A stretch of DNA of 37,534 nt from Dissophora ornata (lineage: Eukaryota; Mortierellomycota; Mortierellomycetes; Mortierellales; Mortierellaceae), in the NCBI GenBank assembly GCA_025201705.1, contig MU616836.1, positions 1-37,534 of the forward strand. The letters are read 5' to 3'. This document shows positions 21,160 to 30,213 of the stretch, piece by piece. A program made the translations under genes and the position numbers. The notes below the pieces were generated by a model that was given only the letters and a program-made list of their open reading frames with translations, was not told the DNA's origin and ran no database searches. Position 1 is the first letter of the stretch. Each line of letters starts with the position of its first letter.

Positions 21160-21417
21160 ATGCCTGCTCAAGTGTCCCAGCCCAAGAACTGCATTTATTA
21201 TGCCCACAACTCCTTGACGGACAATCGCATGAACCTTGATGGAGAGGTTACATTGAACGCCTTTTCTGTTAAGGTTTCCTTGAGCGCCGATGAGTTCAAG
21301 CTACGCCGCGTCGCAATGCCTGTGACTGCTGCTGAGAAATATGATACGTGTTACTATGGTCCGTGGGTTCTCGCATCAATATTTATTGGAGATACGCTAT
21401 TCGAACCCAGCACTTGA
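21160..21417 (+). pseudogene. Crinkler (CRN)-like N-terminal header fragment
   Basis: An 85-codon frame contains 'DGEVTLNAFSVKV' followed closely by 'SADEFKLRRVAMPV'. These resemble, from memory, the two conserved parts of CRN headers ('L.C.VDGE...AF.V.I' and 'A..L.LW.V.IP'). In the family they are separated by roughly 25-35 residues ('TV.DLK..IK'), which are missing here. There is no recognisable effector or NTPase/nuclease domain afterwards, and the frame ends at TGA 21415-21417. I therefore read this as a truncated relic with an internal deletion. CRN proteins occur in oomycetes and several early-diverging fungi and act inside cells of hosts or competitors. The assignment rests on two short motifs, so it is moderate at best. 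Confidence 0.45.
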
Positions 21418-21889
21418 ACCTGGTCCGCTGTGAGGCAATAATGACATGGCATGGCGTACTGCACTCCGCTACATTATACAGCATACAGAAGGTTGTAATT
21501 AAGCCTTTGACCTTCATTCCTACGCACGTCTCAGAAGCTTGTTCAGCTCTGGGGTGGAAACCGTTTGGAAGTGCGCCTTTTCTGCAGGGTGCACTGCAGC
21601 TACTTTGCCTTTCGCTGCAGCTTCCAGCACCGGCTTGATACCGTTTTCGACTGTGAGTGCCAACTAGAACTACTATCTTATATTGCGCTCCAATGGTTGT
21701 GAGCTCCTTCATGCTATCAGGGATCATAACGTCATGTACGTGGACCACAACGTACATGTTGACGCTGTATCAAGTAGATACTCATTGCAACAGTATGCCT
21801 CCCTCCTTGTAGACTACACATATAAATACCCCTACAATAAACGTCATTCGCTCCTGCCTATTCCCCAGATCCCTGCCTCCACCAGTGAC
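21418..21889. other. Unassigned stretch between two gene relics
   Basis: Open frames on both strands (plus 21348-21638, minus 21383-21757) show no domain that I recognise. The plus strand has CATATAAATACCCC at about 21819-21832, a TATA-box-like element followed by CT-rich sequence. Whether it drives anything is unknown. The whole segment from 21.2 to 23.0 kb looks like accumulated debris of accessory genes. Confidence 0.35.
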
Positions 21890-22131
21890 TTATTCTGTTA
21901 CTGTTACACTCACGACCTGAGCTATCACTTGATATCCCACCAGGGTCGCATCATCCACGCCGTACTTGTCCTGGATCAGATCCAGAGCATCTTTCAACCC
22001 CAAACCGACACGCGCCAAATCTTTTGCCGGTAATTTTTATGGCCCATTTTCAACTCTATCACAAGGCCAGGCTCACGCTTGCTCTTCGTTCCAGTCCTGG
22101 TCTTTCCGGAAACTGTTCTCTTGTCCACGCT
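21890..22131 (-). pseudogene. Relic of a PD-(D/E)XK nuclease-like domain ('GLVIELKMG')
   Basis: On the minus strand, after a TTTTGTAG acceptor-like site, about 30 codons read 'VDKRTVSGKTRTGTKSKREP' and then 'GLVIELKMGHKN'. The pattern hydrophobic-E-x-K after a beta-strand is that of PD-(D/E)XK nuclease cores. The coding-like signal then changes frame near 22035-22050 and continues 'DLARVGLGLKDALDLIQDKY', 'GYQVIAQVVSVTVTE' to TAA at 21890-21892. The frame change implies an indel, hence pseudogene. The upstream catalytic Asp is not identified. Fungal DUF1703-type or CRN-associated nucleases end in similar helices, but I cannot name the family. It lies on the strand opposite to the CRN-like header nearby, so they are not one gene as arranged. 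Confidence 0.4.
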
Positions 22132-22377
22132 ACAAAATCCAAGAACATCATCAAATTAATTTAAAATAAGCATCATGAGCGAGTTTGGACAGACACAACG
22201 GTAGCACATACGAGGATAGGCCCGTCGACTCAGAGCACAACTTGGCCGTATCCTTGATAGGAAACTTTAAGATCGCGCCTACAAGGAAGCCCCAAAGCCT
22301 TTGGTCGATCTGGTCTGAAGGCAGACAGTATTTTCCCCTGTTCATCCGGTTTCTCCGATCTTAACAAGTTGATGCGT

Positions 22378-22960
22378 GAGGTGCCCTGTCGTCAAGATCC
22401 CTTATTCCAATGGGGAATTTTCCAGCTTCTAGGCGAGATTGCCGTGGGAAGAAATTGTGTCGCGGTCAAGCCATCAAGTTTCTCGGCGAAATGTTTAGGG
22501 TCAATGCGGATCCTATACAAAACGAGATTATAAGGGGATGGGTCCTGAACATCCTTCGCCATATTTCGAATCTCCCAGCCGACAGCACCTTCATCGCTAT
22601 CAACACCTCCCTGGCAATCTCAAATGAAGCAATCGCTGCACAAGCGCGGACCTTGATCCAAGATTTGGAGGTGTTAAAGCTCTCTTGTTTTCCAACCCAT
22701 TAAGAAGCCACCTGCCTTCGCCAAAGTCGTCCTGGCTTTTGAAGGAAGTTAACAAACATCCCGAAGGATTTTTCAGACAATCAAATTTTCGATCTTATGC
22801 AGTCTAGACGACTTATTTTGATCTGAGATGGATACGACGAGTGTCCCGAGTTGTTCAACCTTCACACTAGTAATTGCCTCAACGGATTGCAGCAGGACAA
22901 ATCAAAAAGCCTTCAACAAGAACTCATGAGGCCGGTTCCCTAGAACCATTCAGACAACTA
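22378..22960 (+). pseudogene. NACHT NTPase (STAND) gene fragment, N-terminal helical part plus Walker B
   Basis: In one frame from 22378 comes 'DPLFQWGIFQLLGEIAV'. A frame change near 22450-22470 leads to 'AIKFLGEMFRVNADPIQNEI' and 'GWVLNILRHIS', which matches the helical segment I recall before the NACHT domain in Mortierella-type proteins. The frame stops at 22701-22703. From about 22776 the pattern 'QIFDLMQSRRLILI', a TGA, then 'DGYDECPELFNLHTSN' is a NACHT Walker B strand, with one base change turning the usual Cys codon before DGYDE into TGA. The P-loop region that should lie between these parts is absent, and no sensor or WD40 part follows. So the gene is deleted internally, frameshifted and stopped. 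Intact relatives are NLR-like P-loop ATPases implicated in fungal self/non-self recognition. Confidence 0.72.
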
Positions 22961-23383
22961 GTTTGCTCGTCTCGACCTCCCCGAATACGTATAAATACTA
23001 AGTAATACCACAATGCCCAAATAGTCAGTTCAGTTTACTGCAGTCTTTTCTTCCACTTGATTAAACTCAATACACAAATAGCTTGTTCCCTCGTTCCTCG
23101 TCTCGCCACTTCGTCTCTCGTTCACTCGTAATACCAGTGTCGTCTGGTTGCATGTAGGTTTTTTCCGCACACGCCTTTTGGTTTCCAGATCAACTCAATG
23201 AATGTACGATTAAGAGTGTTATGGAAATGTGTGTAGTCTTGTAGCTACGACCATCAAATGTTACTGCTGTCTCTCAATTGAGTCTAACGTCCTTCACAGT
23301 TTTGTGCGTCGAGTCCAGCTGTCAATCCAACCCATTTTAATACTGTAAGGGATATTTATTGGAGCTAGAGCAGAGAGAAGCAA
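22961..23383. promoter_or_regulatory. Promoter- or LTR-like orphan region with TATA box
   Basis: The plus strand carries ACGTATAAATACTAAG (about 22986-23001), a good TATA box. It is followed by pyrimidine-rich sequence with repeated CTCGTTC, CTCGTC and CTCTCG words (23085-23130) and then TGGTTGCATG. There is no plus-strand gene downstream; the next feature is the 3' end of the U1-C gene on the other strand. It could be a solo LTR, the left-over promoter of a lost gene, or a non-coding transcript start. I cannot define its ends. Confidence 0.35.
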
Positions 23384-24405
23384 TCAGGCTTTAAATACCC
23401 GCGTAGGGTATTGGCCTGGTGGGAACTGCCCCGGCGGTGGAAATTGTCCTGGAGGGAACTGTCCTGGTGGTGGTGCGAAGCCTGCTCCTGGTGGTGGTGC
23501 GAAGCCTGCTCCTGGTGGTGGTGGGTACGGAGCTCCTGGTGGAGCAGAGCCGGGTGCGCCTGGGAATCCTGGAGGTGGTGGAGGATATTGCCCGGGGGGT
23601 GCGCCGGGTGGAGGTCTCATAAACATGGAGGGAGGGGGCATAGGTGGGCGAGGAGGGAGGCCGTTGATAGGCATGCCAGGAGGCATTCCTGGGAAACTAG
23701 GGGGTCGATATGGGTTGAAGCCGCCTATGGAATAAAACACACGTAACAACATCGGGTAAGCTATCCCTGTCTCACTGTCTTCAGTTCATTGCATCGATTG
23801 TGATCCTGGTATCAACTCATCCCTTACCTGGTCCTCCGATTGACATCTGTGGGTAACCCGAGTACTGAGGTGGCATGGCTAAATACACGGGGGATGAATG
23901 GTCATTTAGTAAACGGGTTCAATTGCTTTCTGAGGCTGACTATGCTAATCCCTGAAGACTCCAAGACTGTTTGTCACCTGTTCCTGATTCCGCGTACGCG
24001 TTTGAGATAGAATCGATCACTGACTGTGTCGTATCATGGCTGAGCTCTATTAAAATGTGATCGAAAGTGGATAATGATAAGCGAATAATCCTTGGGCCAA
24101 CGAGAACGGTTGAATCGACCGATGATATGCAGGTCTTTTAGACTTTTTTTTACCAGAGTAATAAGTCTTGACGTTGATCAAGTGGTTACGACCGGCATTA
24201 TGGGCCTTTCTTACAGAAGAACTGTCATGCGTCAAAAAGATATCGCAGTAATCTAAAAAAAACAACGAAAAAGAACATGACGGGAAGGAGAGGCCTTTGA
24301 TATGAGTAACCCTGTTTCGCTGCTGTCTGTTTGTGTTGTTGTTCCGTCGAGATCATCTCCCACTCTGAATACCGTCATGTTATTACCGCAGTAGTATTTC
24401 GGCAT
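23384..24405 (-). CDS. SNRPC: U1 small nuclear ribonucleoprotein C (U1-C, Yhc1 family)
   Basis: Five exons (24387-24405, 24154-24252, 23978-24046, 23828-23878, 23384-23724) encode 192 residues. Exon 1 is 19 nt (MPKYYC + 1 nt). The protein starts with the U1-C type C2H2 finger: C6, C9, H24, H30 in [20 protein letters not shown], followed by [10 protein letters not shown]. The next helix reads '[19 protein letters not shown]'. The rest is very rich in Pro, Gly and Met, with repeated PPGAGFA and PPGQFP units, as in other U1-C tails. U1-C stabilises the pairing of U1 snRNA with the 5' splice site and thus acts at the first step of spliceosome assembly in the nucleus. All splice junctions agree in phase. 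The downstream Pro-rich repeats may vary in copy number. The gene is larger than human U1-C (159 residues), mainly through this tail. Confidence 0.96.
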
Positions 24406-24701
24406 GGCTGGCTCTGTGGGGTGCGTGATGTCGCGCGTATTTCTGTAAGCGGGTTTTCTATTTCCCTGTCCTGCAGTCCTGACAGTTCGAAGTGATTGTT
24501 GTGGGTCCTGATCAACCAGAAGCGATGTAGACGAGCAAGCAAACCATTCTTCCCAGATCTTTCTTCTTACCGAAAGCCACGCGAATCTAACTCTCTATTT
24601 GACAAACCCTTCATAATTGATTGTCCACGTGATTCGCAAGGTTCTGACTTAGAACTACAATAAGTAGTAAATGAGTAAAAATAAGGAAATATAGAAGCGA
24701 A

Positions 24702-24773
24702 AGCAAAGTCGCCCAGAGGAAGAGCGCTGGGCTCATAACCCAGAGGTCGGTGGATCGAAACCACCCTTTGCTA
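24702..24773 (+). tRNA. tRNA-iMet(CAT): Initiator tRNA-Met (anticodon CAT)
   Basis: A 72-nt cloverleaf without intron. The acceptor stem AGCAAAG/CTTTGCT is perfect and begins with the A1:T72 pair. The anticodon stem has the three G:C pairs (GGG/CCC) around CTCATAA. The T arm is GGTGG/CCACC with loop ATCGAAA, so A54 replaces T54. All three are hallmarks of eukaryotic initiator tRNA. The internal B box is GGATCGAAACC. The D arm deviates from the usual initiator: C at position 9, and a C12-A23 mismatch where G12-C23 is expected. The gene is otherwise perfect and is followed by a run of T. Confidence 0.93.
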
Positions 24774-24777
24774 TATC

Positions 24778-24784
24778 TTTTTTT
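24778..24784 (+). terminator. RNA polymerase III T-run terminator
   Basis: Seven consecutive T residues begin four bases after the discriminator base of the initiator tRNA gene. This is the normal Pol III stop signal and supports the tRNA being transcribed. Confidence 0.85.
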
Positions 24785-25246
24785 GCGAGCATCCGAGGAC
24801 GGAGGGCTGGGTAGTTTTTGCTGATCAAGACAGGTTGGTACCACATGCAGACTAGCAATTTGCTGCAGTGATTGCTTTTGGCGAGGCATTGGGAAGAAAA
24901 ATGTTTTTTTGTTCTCTCGATATGGATAAAGGCGCTGTTCCATTTGACGCCACGCCTGATCCTTGTTGATGAAGTTGCAATACGACACTCGCCGTATTGC
25001 CACCAAAACTGTGATATCGCGGCCGCAAATATGCTAAACATGGTGTTGATGGCGTTCCCTACTCTTCCATCAAAGGGAAGTAGCACTAAGACCATCATGT
25101 GTCCGGCATAATAATCCCAATTAGGACTCCTTTTTTGCGGGCGGTGCATGCGCAAGGACAACAAAAACCGAGCCAGGGAAAAAGCGAAGTTGTTCTTTTC
25201 CTCCTCTGCCTCAAAATTTCCTTCAATTTCATCAAGCACACCGACT
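24785..25246. other. Intergenic between tRNA and second F-box gene
   Basis: No gene is supported on the plus strand. A minus-strand frame open for 207 codons (24733-25356) runs through the tRNA gene and the F-box gene start; its sequence has no domain, and I treat it as a chance frame. The right half should hold the F-box gene promoter and 5' UTR. Confidence 0.5.
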
Positions 25247-27004
25247 ATGACAGAATCGAGCAGTGGCAGTACCTTCTTTTCCATCCCAGAGCTGGTGGCT
25301 CTTCTCTCTGAATATATGGAACCCCGCGATATTGCACGAAGCATGGCAACCTGCAAAAACTGCGCTCGTCTCTTCGAGCCCTATCTATGGCGACATATTA
25401 CAATACAACACTACAGGGCCACAAAAGATGTCGTCCGCAGAAACCGGCATCATGCTGTTACTCTCGTCATCGGTAGTCCTTTCGGAGTCGACTTTAAGGG
25501 CTGCCTCGAGATCCTCGCCGGTAGTGCCCAGTCAACTCCCTCCATGCCCTCAGAGTCAAGGACATCAACTAGTGCCCATCGTCGTTGCGGTCCAAGAGAT
25601 AGTCCCAAGAACAGGCCACTTGATCTTCGGCACATCACTGTCTTGGCCGTGATCCCAACGAGATCTCGGTCGCATACACGAGATATTCTTTACAGAATCA
25701 TTACTCAATGCCGTCGCTTGATAACACTGGAATTTCCACTCCAAAGGTCCCACAAAAACCGCTTGCAAGTCCTTCGCCCCATACTGGAGGCACAGTCAAA
25801 TCTTCGAGCGCTGACGATCACGAAAGAAAGCACGTGTCCCATGCAGGACTTTGCATTGCTCCTTGAGCTCTGCCTGCGACATCCAACGATCAATGACCTT
25901 CGATGTCACTTTCCTCTATTCCGACAAGACACGAATGCGGAGCTCTGGAACAACTTCAGCACTATTTCATCACATCTCAAGTCGCTTGATATGCCAGCAA
26001 TCTTCAGTGGATCTTCTACACACGAATTCTTGCTCCCGATCTTACGTTCATGCGGCCCTAATCTGGAGTGTCTTAGCATTTCAAGTATCAGCGGGTATTT
26101 CGCTGACAGGCTGGAGCAGACTCTACGCGATTGCTGCTCTAATATACGACATATTAAGTGTGGCTTAGATCAGTCCTACTCGTCCGACAGCAACAAGGCG
26201 GTGCTGGCGCTGATTCGAGGTTCTGTGGGACGAGGACTGGTATCATTTCGTGCTGGATGCAATATTAAGGATCCGTACCAATCTGCTAACCCGATCGCAG
26301 ACGTACTCAAGGCGCTGGTTGACCATCATTCGACCACACTGGAAGATCTTCAGTTTGATGCGGTAAGGAGCGCCACGAGCTGGGAGCAAGCGGAAATACT
26401 TGCTAGATGCTCAAACCTCAAGCGCTTCTGGATCGCACCTGCTGGATATGGACTCATATCTGTAGAGATCTCTCATTTACTAAGCTCAGAGTGGACTTGT
26501 CTTGGACTCCGAGAGCTTTGTCTGACATTGGACCGACGTATCACTGGATCTGAACAGGAACCGATTGCTAACCTAGCTCATCGTGTGTACGCACAAATCG
26601 GTCGATTACGGAGACTGGAGAAGTTGAGTCTTGGATGCTACACATTTGGATTTGGCGGAGGCAACGAAGGGAATTCTGAAATGGATCTTACGCTGAACAG
26701 CGGGTTTCTAGCGGAACTGGAAGGTCTGAGTGAATTAAAGGAGTTTGAAATGACTTCGGATTATTGGACCTTTATGGGTCAGGCAGAGGTCGAGTTCATG
26801 AATAGATATTGGCCGAAACTGCGCAAGATCACGTTCGGATCGCCCATGAGGGCAATGGGCATGAGGGCCTATGACGCTACCAGCAGATCCCATTGGCAGT
26901 GGCTAGTGAAGAGGAGACAATCGCTTGAGTATGATGTCCATCGACTCTCTTTTGACCTTATCTCCCAGGTGCTGCCTAATATTGACTTAATCTTTCATCA
27001 ATAA
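25247..27004 (+). CDS. F-box-like / leucine-rich-repeat protein (second of three)
   Basis: A single exon encodes 585 residues from the ATG at 25247 (MTESSSGSTFFSIPELVALL); the frame continues upstream to an ATG at 25148 with a basic, Ser-rich extension that is less likely to be translated. Residues 10-50 have the F-box pattern ('IPELVALLSEYMEPRDIARS', 'CKNCARLFEPYLWRHI'). The remaining ~530 residues form degenerate LRR units ('LRALTITKES', 'LKSLDMPAIF', 'LECLSISSISGYF', 'LRELCLTLDRR', 'LEKLSLGCY'). Inferred role: substrate adaptor of an SCF ubiquitin ligase; substrate unknown. It shares layout with the genes at 12.0 and 31.1 kb but little direct sequence, so these are old relatives, not recent tandem copies. 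It converges on the SDR gene with 157 nt between stop codons. Confidence 0.84.
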   Translation: MTESSSGSTFFSIPELVALLSEYMEPRDIARSMATCKNCARLFEPYLWRHITIQHYRATKDVVRRNRHHAVTLVIGSPFGVDFKGCLEILAGSAQSTPSMPSESRTSTSAHRRCGPRDSPKNRPLDLRHITVLAVIPTRSRSHTRDILYRIITQCRRLITLEFPLQRSHKNRLQVLRPILEAQSNLRALTITKESTCPMQDFALLLELCLRHPTINDLRCHFPLFRQDTNAELWNNFSTISSHLKSLDMPAIFSGSSTHEFLLPILRSCGPNLECLSISSISGYFADRLEQTLRDCCSNIRHIKCGLDQSYSSDSNKAVLALIRGSVGRGLVSFRAGCNIKDPYQSANPIADVLKALVDHHSTTLEDLQFDAVRSATSWEQAEILARCSNLKRFWIAPAGYGLISVEISHLLSSEWTCLGLRELCLTLDRRITGSEQEPIANLAHRVYAQIGRLRRLEKLSLGCYTFGFGGGNEGNSEMDLTLNSGFLAELEGLSELKEFEMTSDYWTFMGQAEVEFMNRYWPKLRKITFGSPMRAMGMRAYDATSRSHWQWLVKRRQSLEYDVHRLSFDLISQVLPNIDLIFHQ

Positions 27005-27161
27005 AAGTTCATCGTGTACTCGTATGCTGTGCATTTCGCAAAAATGAAGAGCCTTGTCGTTCTGATTTATTATTATGGTGATGATGATGACGATGATGGC
27101 CTTAGCACATTCGCTCGCTTGCTGGGTATTTTAATAAGCCCATCATTGCAGTTCCCTTATC

Positions 27162-28780
27162 TTACAACGCCAAGGTAGTGGAGCTAATCTTGTCAAGTTT
27201 CTCCGCTACCAATTTCTCTGTATACTCCCACACCTTCTCCTGCAGCTCTACGCTGTTTGTTAACTTGCTCGGTCGCAACTGCTTTGCGATCGGGATAAAA
27301 AATTTCCCTTTAATTCCCTTCACGTCGTCTTTCTTTGAGATGGATTTTTCGATCTCTGGACTCGTTGCACAGTAAAGAGGTGTCAGCGCACCCTGTTCTG
27401 GTGTGTAGGCCACAGTTTTGGCGATCGTGCGCATAAAGAATGCAGGGACGCGGCCCCAACTGTCAGCAGAGTGGCGGCACATCTCAGTGTCGACGATTCC
27501 AGGGTGTGCGGCATTGACGTAGACATTCGGCGCGGTGGTGGATAGGCGACGAGCAAGGGACCGCATAAAGAGCATACTGGCGAATTTTGAGCGGCCATAA
27601 CGTCTAAACAATCAGTACAAGGGCGATATCCAAGGAGGTTTTTAGGGAGGGAACGACCATGGACATGTGGACACGGGGCATCGTATCGCCTTGTTTATCA
27701 ATGAGGTTCTTACGATGACGGGTTGCCCTCGGATTCGTCGTTGATGAGGTCGAGCTTGATACCTCCAGGAACGGACATCTCATGTCCGATGGAACTATCG
27801 TGCAGGTGCAATTCGACGGTTGCGGGTACAGATTGTTAATGCAAATTACACAGGAGGTGATTACGATGTTACACCAATGCACCAGACTAATTCTTCAGCT
27901 CAAAGTGACATACTTCACAATAACTATCCTCGAGGGTTGGCTCTCCTTGATCTTATCCAACAGTGCCATTGTGAAGACAAACGTTCTAGAGTTCAAGATG
28001 GACAGTTAGTTAAAGAAAATCATGAAACGTGCACTGGAATTTAGTAGCTCCATTCTTCATATCCAAAAGCTCAGCTCAATAACCCAACGGAAAATCAAAC
28101 AGGTTATTTGAGGTGAGCCTTAATCTTTTTTTTCCCTTTTTCTTCTCATTGTCGCATGGGCATGGATGCGCTACGGACAGCTTCACTGTGCTTGCACATG
28201 CACATGCCGCCATGGAAATAATATACCATTCCAAACATTCATTGGACAGCAATATCAATGGCATGTAATAACCAACAAGGGCACATACAATAACGACGGT
28301 ATATACAAATATGTATATAAAGACTTACGCCAAATAATTGACCGCAAACTGCTGTTCCACACCATCAGCGCTCAGCTCCCATGGGGTACCCATAATACCC
28401 GCATTATTGATAAGGATATGCAGTGGCAATCCTCTCTTCAAGAACTCCTGTGCAGAAGCTTGGACCTTGCTTAGGTCGTTCATGTCCAACTCCAGGAAAT
28501 CCAGCCTCACATCCTTGGGTGCATTAGGAAACCTGGTTTTGATTTCTTCCCGGATCTTGATCATAGCCGCAAGACATTTGGATTCAGATCGACAGGCCAT
28601 GATGACATGAGCACCACGACTGGCCAGTCCGACAGTTGTTGCAAACCCAATCCCAGCATTGGCTCCGGTAACGATAGCGACTTTGCCGGCGAGGACAGGG
28701 ATTTTATTGTACGAATAGCGGTCAGAGGTGAAGAATGTTTTCCAGAATGCACCGGTTCCGAGGTATGATGGGAAAGACAT
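27162..28780 (-). CDS. Short-chain dehydrogenase/reductase, retinol-dehydrogenase-like
   Basis: Four exons (28329-28780, 27914-27985, 27714-27794, 27162-27603) encode 348 residues. The cofactor motif TGANAGIG at 38-45, NNAG at 125-128, the catalytic Ser at 176 (VNSIGHEM) and Y204-x-x-x-K208 (RYGRSK) are all present, so it should be an active NAD(P)(H)-dependent oxidoreductase of the classical/intermediate SDR type. Similarity in layout to RDH11-14 and WW-domain oxidoreductase relatives ('HPGIVDTEM' after the active site) suggests a lipid, sterol or retinoid-like carbonyl/alcohol substrate, but this cannot be fixed from sequence. The N-terminal 25 residues are aromatic and might associate with membrane; no clear transmembrane helix is seen. 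The AG of acceptor CGATAG at 27795-27796 gives the conserved SIGHEM junction. Confidence 0.93.
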
Positions 28781-29220
28781 TTTTTTTTAGTCTTGGTCCG
28801 TTAAGTTAATGGAGGAATAGATGAAGTTGAGTACAGACGGAACGAACAAACACGGTGTCAACGGCAGTGAGCAGGAGGGTGGAAAAGGAAGGGGAGAGGA
28901 GTGATGAGAGCGAAAAGTGTTTTCCCCATTTTTTTATGCATATCACCACAGGTGGGCTCTCGGATAGATGCTCGATCACTTCTTTGTAGCCTGTGTTCCC
29001 TAGAATGCTTTTTGTTCATGATCAGTACACAGGGAACGCGTCAGTCTGTGTCCAGAAGGCCCCTCTTCCTCCTTATTGCAGCTCTGCCCTGCTCTTTTGC
29101 GCTCGATTGTCCGTTTCTCTATCTCTGTAGCACTCATGCTGATATCAAACCGAGGGGGAACTTTATCCTTCAATTCTTTTATATTTTTATTTCGTGCTTT
29201 CCAGACCCACAACCGTGCCC
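28781..29220. other. Intergenic between SDR start and SFT2 stop
   Basis: The 440 nt hold the SDR promoter and 5' UTR (a run of nine T, A-rich in the SDR sense, lies just upstream of its ATG) and the SFT2 3' region. The plus-strand open frame at 28901-29224 is Leu/Cys/Phe-rich without a domain or splice support and is not called. Confidence 0.5.
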
Positions 29221-30213
29221 CTAGACCGGAAGTAGACTTCCTGCCATACGACTGCCCAGTCGGATAGATCCAGTCGAGAAAGGTGAGTACGAAGTAAAGT
29301 AATAAAGCAGCGCCAGAATCTCGATCACCGTTCCGATAATTGTCAGGATGTAACTATTAGCCTGGTTGAAGATAACAAAAAAAAAAAAAGTCAGCCATTT
29401 GCTGATCGACATTCCAAAGTGCGTCGCGCTCTTAGTTCAAGAAACAGAGAAGCTTACAACCAAACTGGAGTAGAGAACAAAGATCATGGATCCAAAGTAA
29501 GCGCCAGTGAATGGAAGCCTTTCTTTCGACATCAAAGCCTTCAGATGCGCCGTGGGTCCTCGCAGCAGGGCGAAACTAACAGAGAAACAGAAACATCGTT
29601 AACTCAAATGTCATGCATTTTGAGTCCAGCCGCAGCCAGCAATGTCCCGTAAAAAAAATAAGGTCATGGATCGGAAAGTAAGTTACCTGGCCATGAGAAG
29701 GAGACTTCCTAACGTGAAGCTGGTCGCGAACTTGCTAGGTTTGAGCAGCAGCAGTGGCAGACCAACAAAGAACGCAATCATAAAACAGGCGAGTCCTCCA
29801 GCCACGCAGATCGCAAATCCTGCCATACGCTATAGTGTAGAGGGAAAAAAAAAGATCAGCATCTTTATCCTAAACTTCCGAAGCTGGAAAAAACGTGGCG
29901 ATGCCAAGAAATACAAACATATTGGCATTGTAGAGTGAAAAAGCAAGGGCGAGGGCGGGGGGGAGGGCGGGTGGTGTTGACTTACTTGGAACCATGAGAG
30001 TCCCAACCAATCCTCCTCCTGTGGTTGTGCGCCTCCGCCAAGAGAGATGGGGACATACCCCGAGACTTGGTTCCTGACGCCACCAAACCAATCCGATGCC
30101 CGACTGAACGTTCCGTTGGAGCTGGTGGCTGCACTGTCCGTAGCTGAGACACCTCCGCGGGCACCAAAGTTCTTGAATGCGTTCCTGAAATTGGATTCTG
30201 TGTTGCTGGACAT
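29221..30213 (-). CDS. SFT2: SFT2-family vesicle transport membrane protein
   Basis: Four exons (29986-30213, 29687-29829, 29458-29575, 29221-29361) encode 209 residues. The first 75 residues are hydrophilic and Ser/Asn/Gly-rich. Four transmembrane helices follow ('FAICVAGGLACFMIAFFVGL', 'TLGSLLLMASFALLRGP', 'YFGSMIFVLYSSLV', 'ILTIIGTVIEILALLYYFTS'). The loop signature LRGPTAHLKALMSKERLPFT and the C-terminal 'YYFTSYSPF' match the Sft2/SFT2D family. These Golgi/endosome proteins act in retrograde transport and fusion of endosome-derived vesicles with the Golgi, together with t-SNARE Sed5 in yeast. Exon junctions fall at phases 0, 2 and 0 and agree throughout. The start at 30213 was chosen over an upstream in-frame ATG (30303) because the family begins with a soluble Ser-rich tail. 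Confidence 0.93.

Noticed and set aside
18250..21160. Terminal inverted repeats bounding the transposase gene
   Set aside because: I compared the sequence just outside both ends of the gene by eye and found no convincing inverted match; a computed search over a wider range would be decisive.
23411..23746. Trp/Arg/Gly-rich plus-strand open frame
   Set aside because: Antisense of the Pro-rich U1-C tail; CCxCCx repeats give long open frames on both strands.
24733..25356. 207-codon minus-strand open frame
   Set aside because: It crosses the initiator tRNA gene and the start of the plus-strand F-box gene, has no domain, and is best explained as a chance antisense frame.
28901..29224. 107-codon plus-strand open frame with hydrophobic segments
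   Set aside because: Lies in the SDR promoter and SFT2 3' region; composition follows T-rich sequence and there is no splice or domain support.
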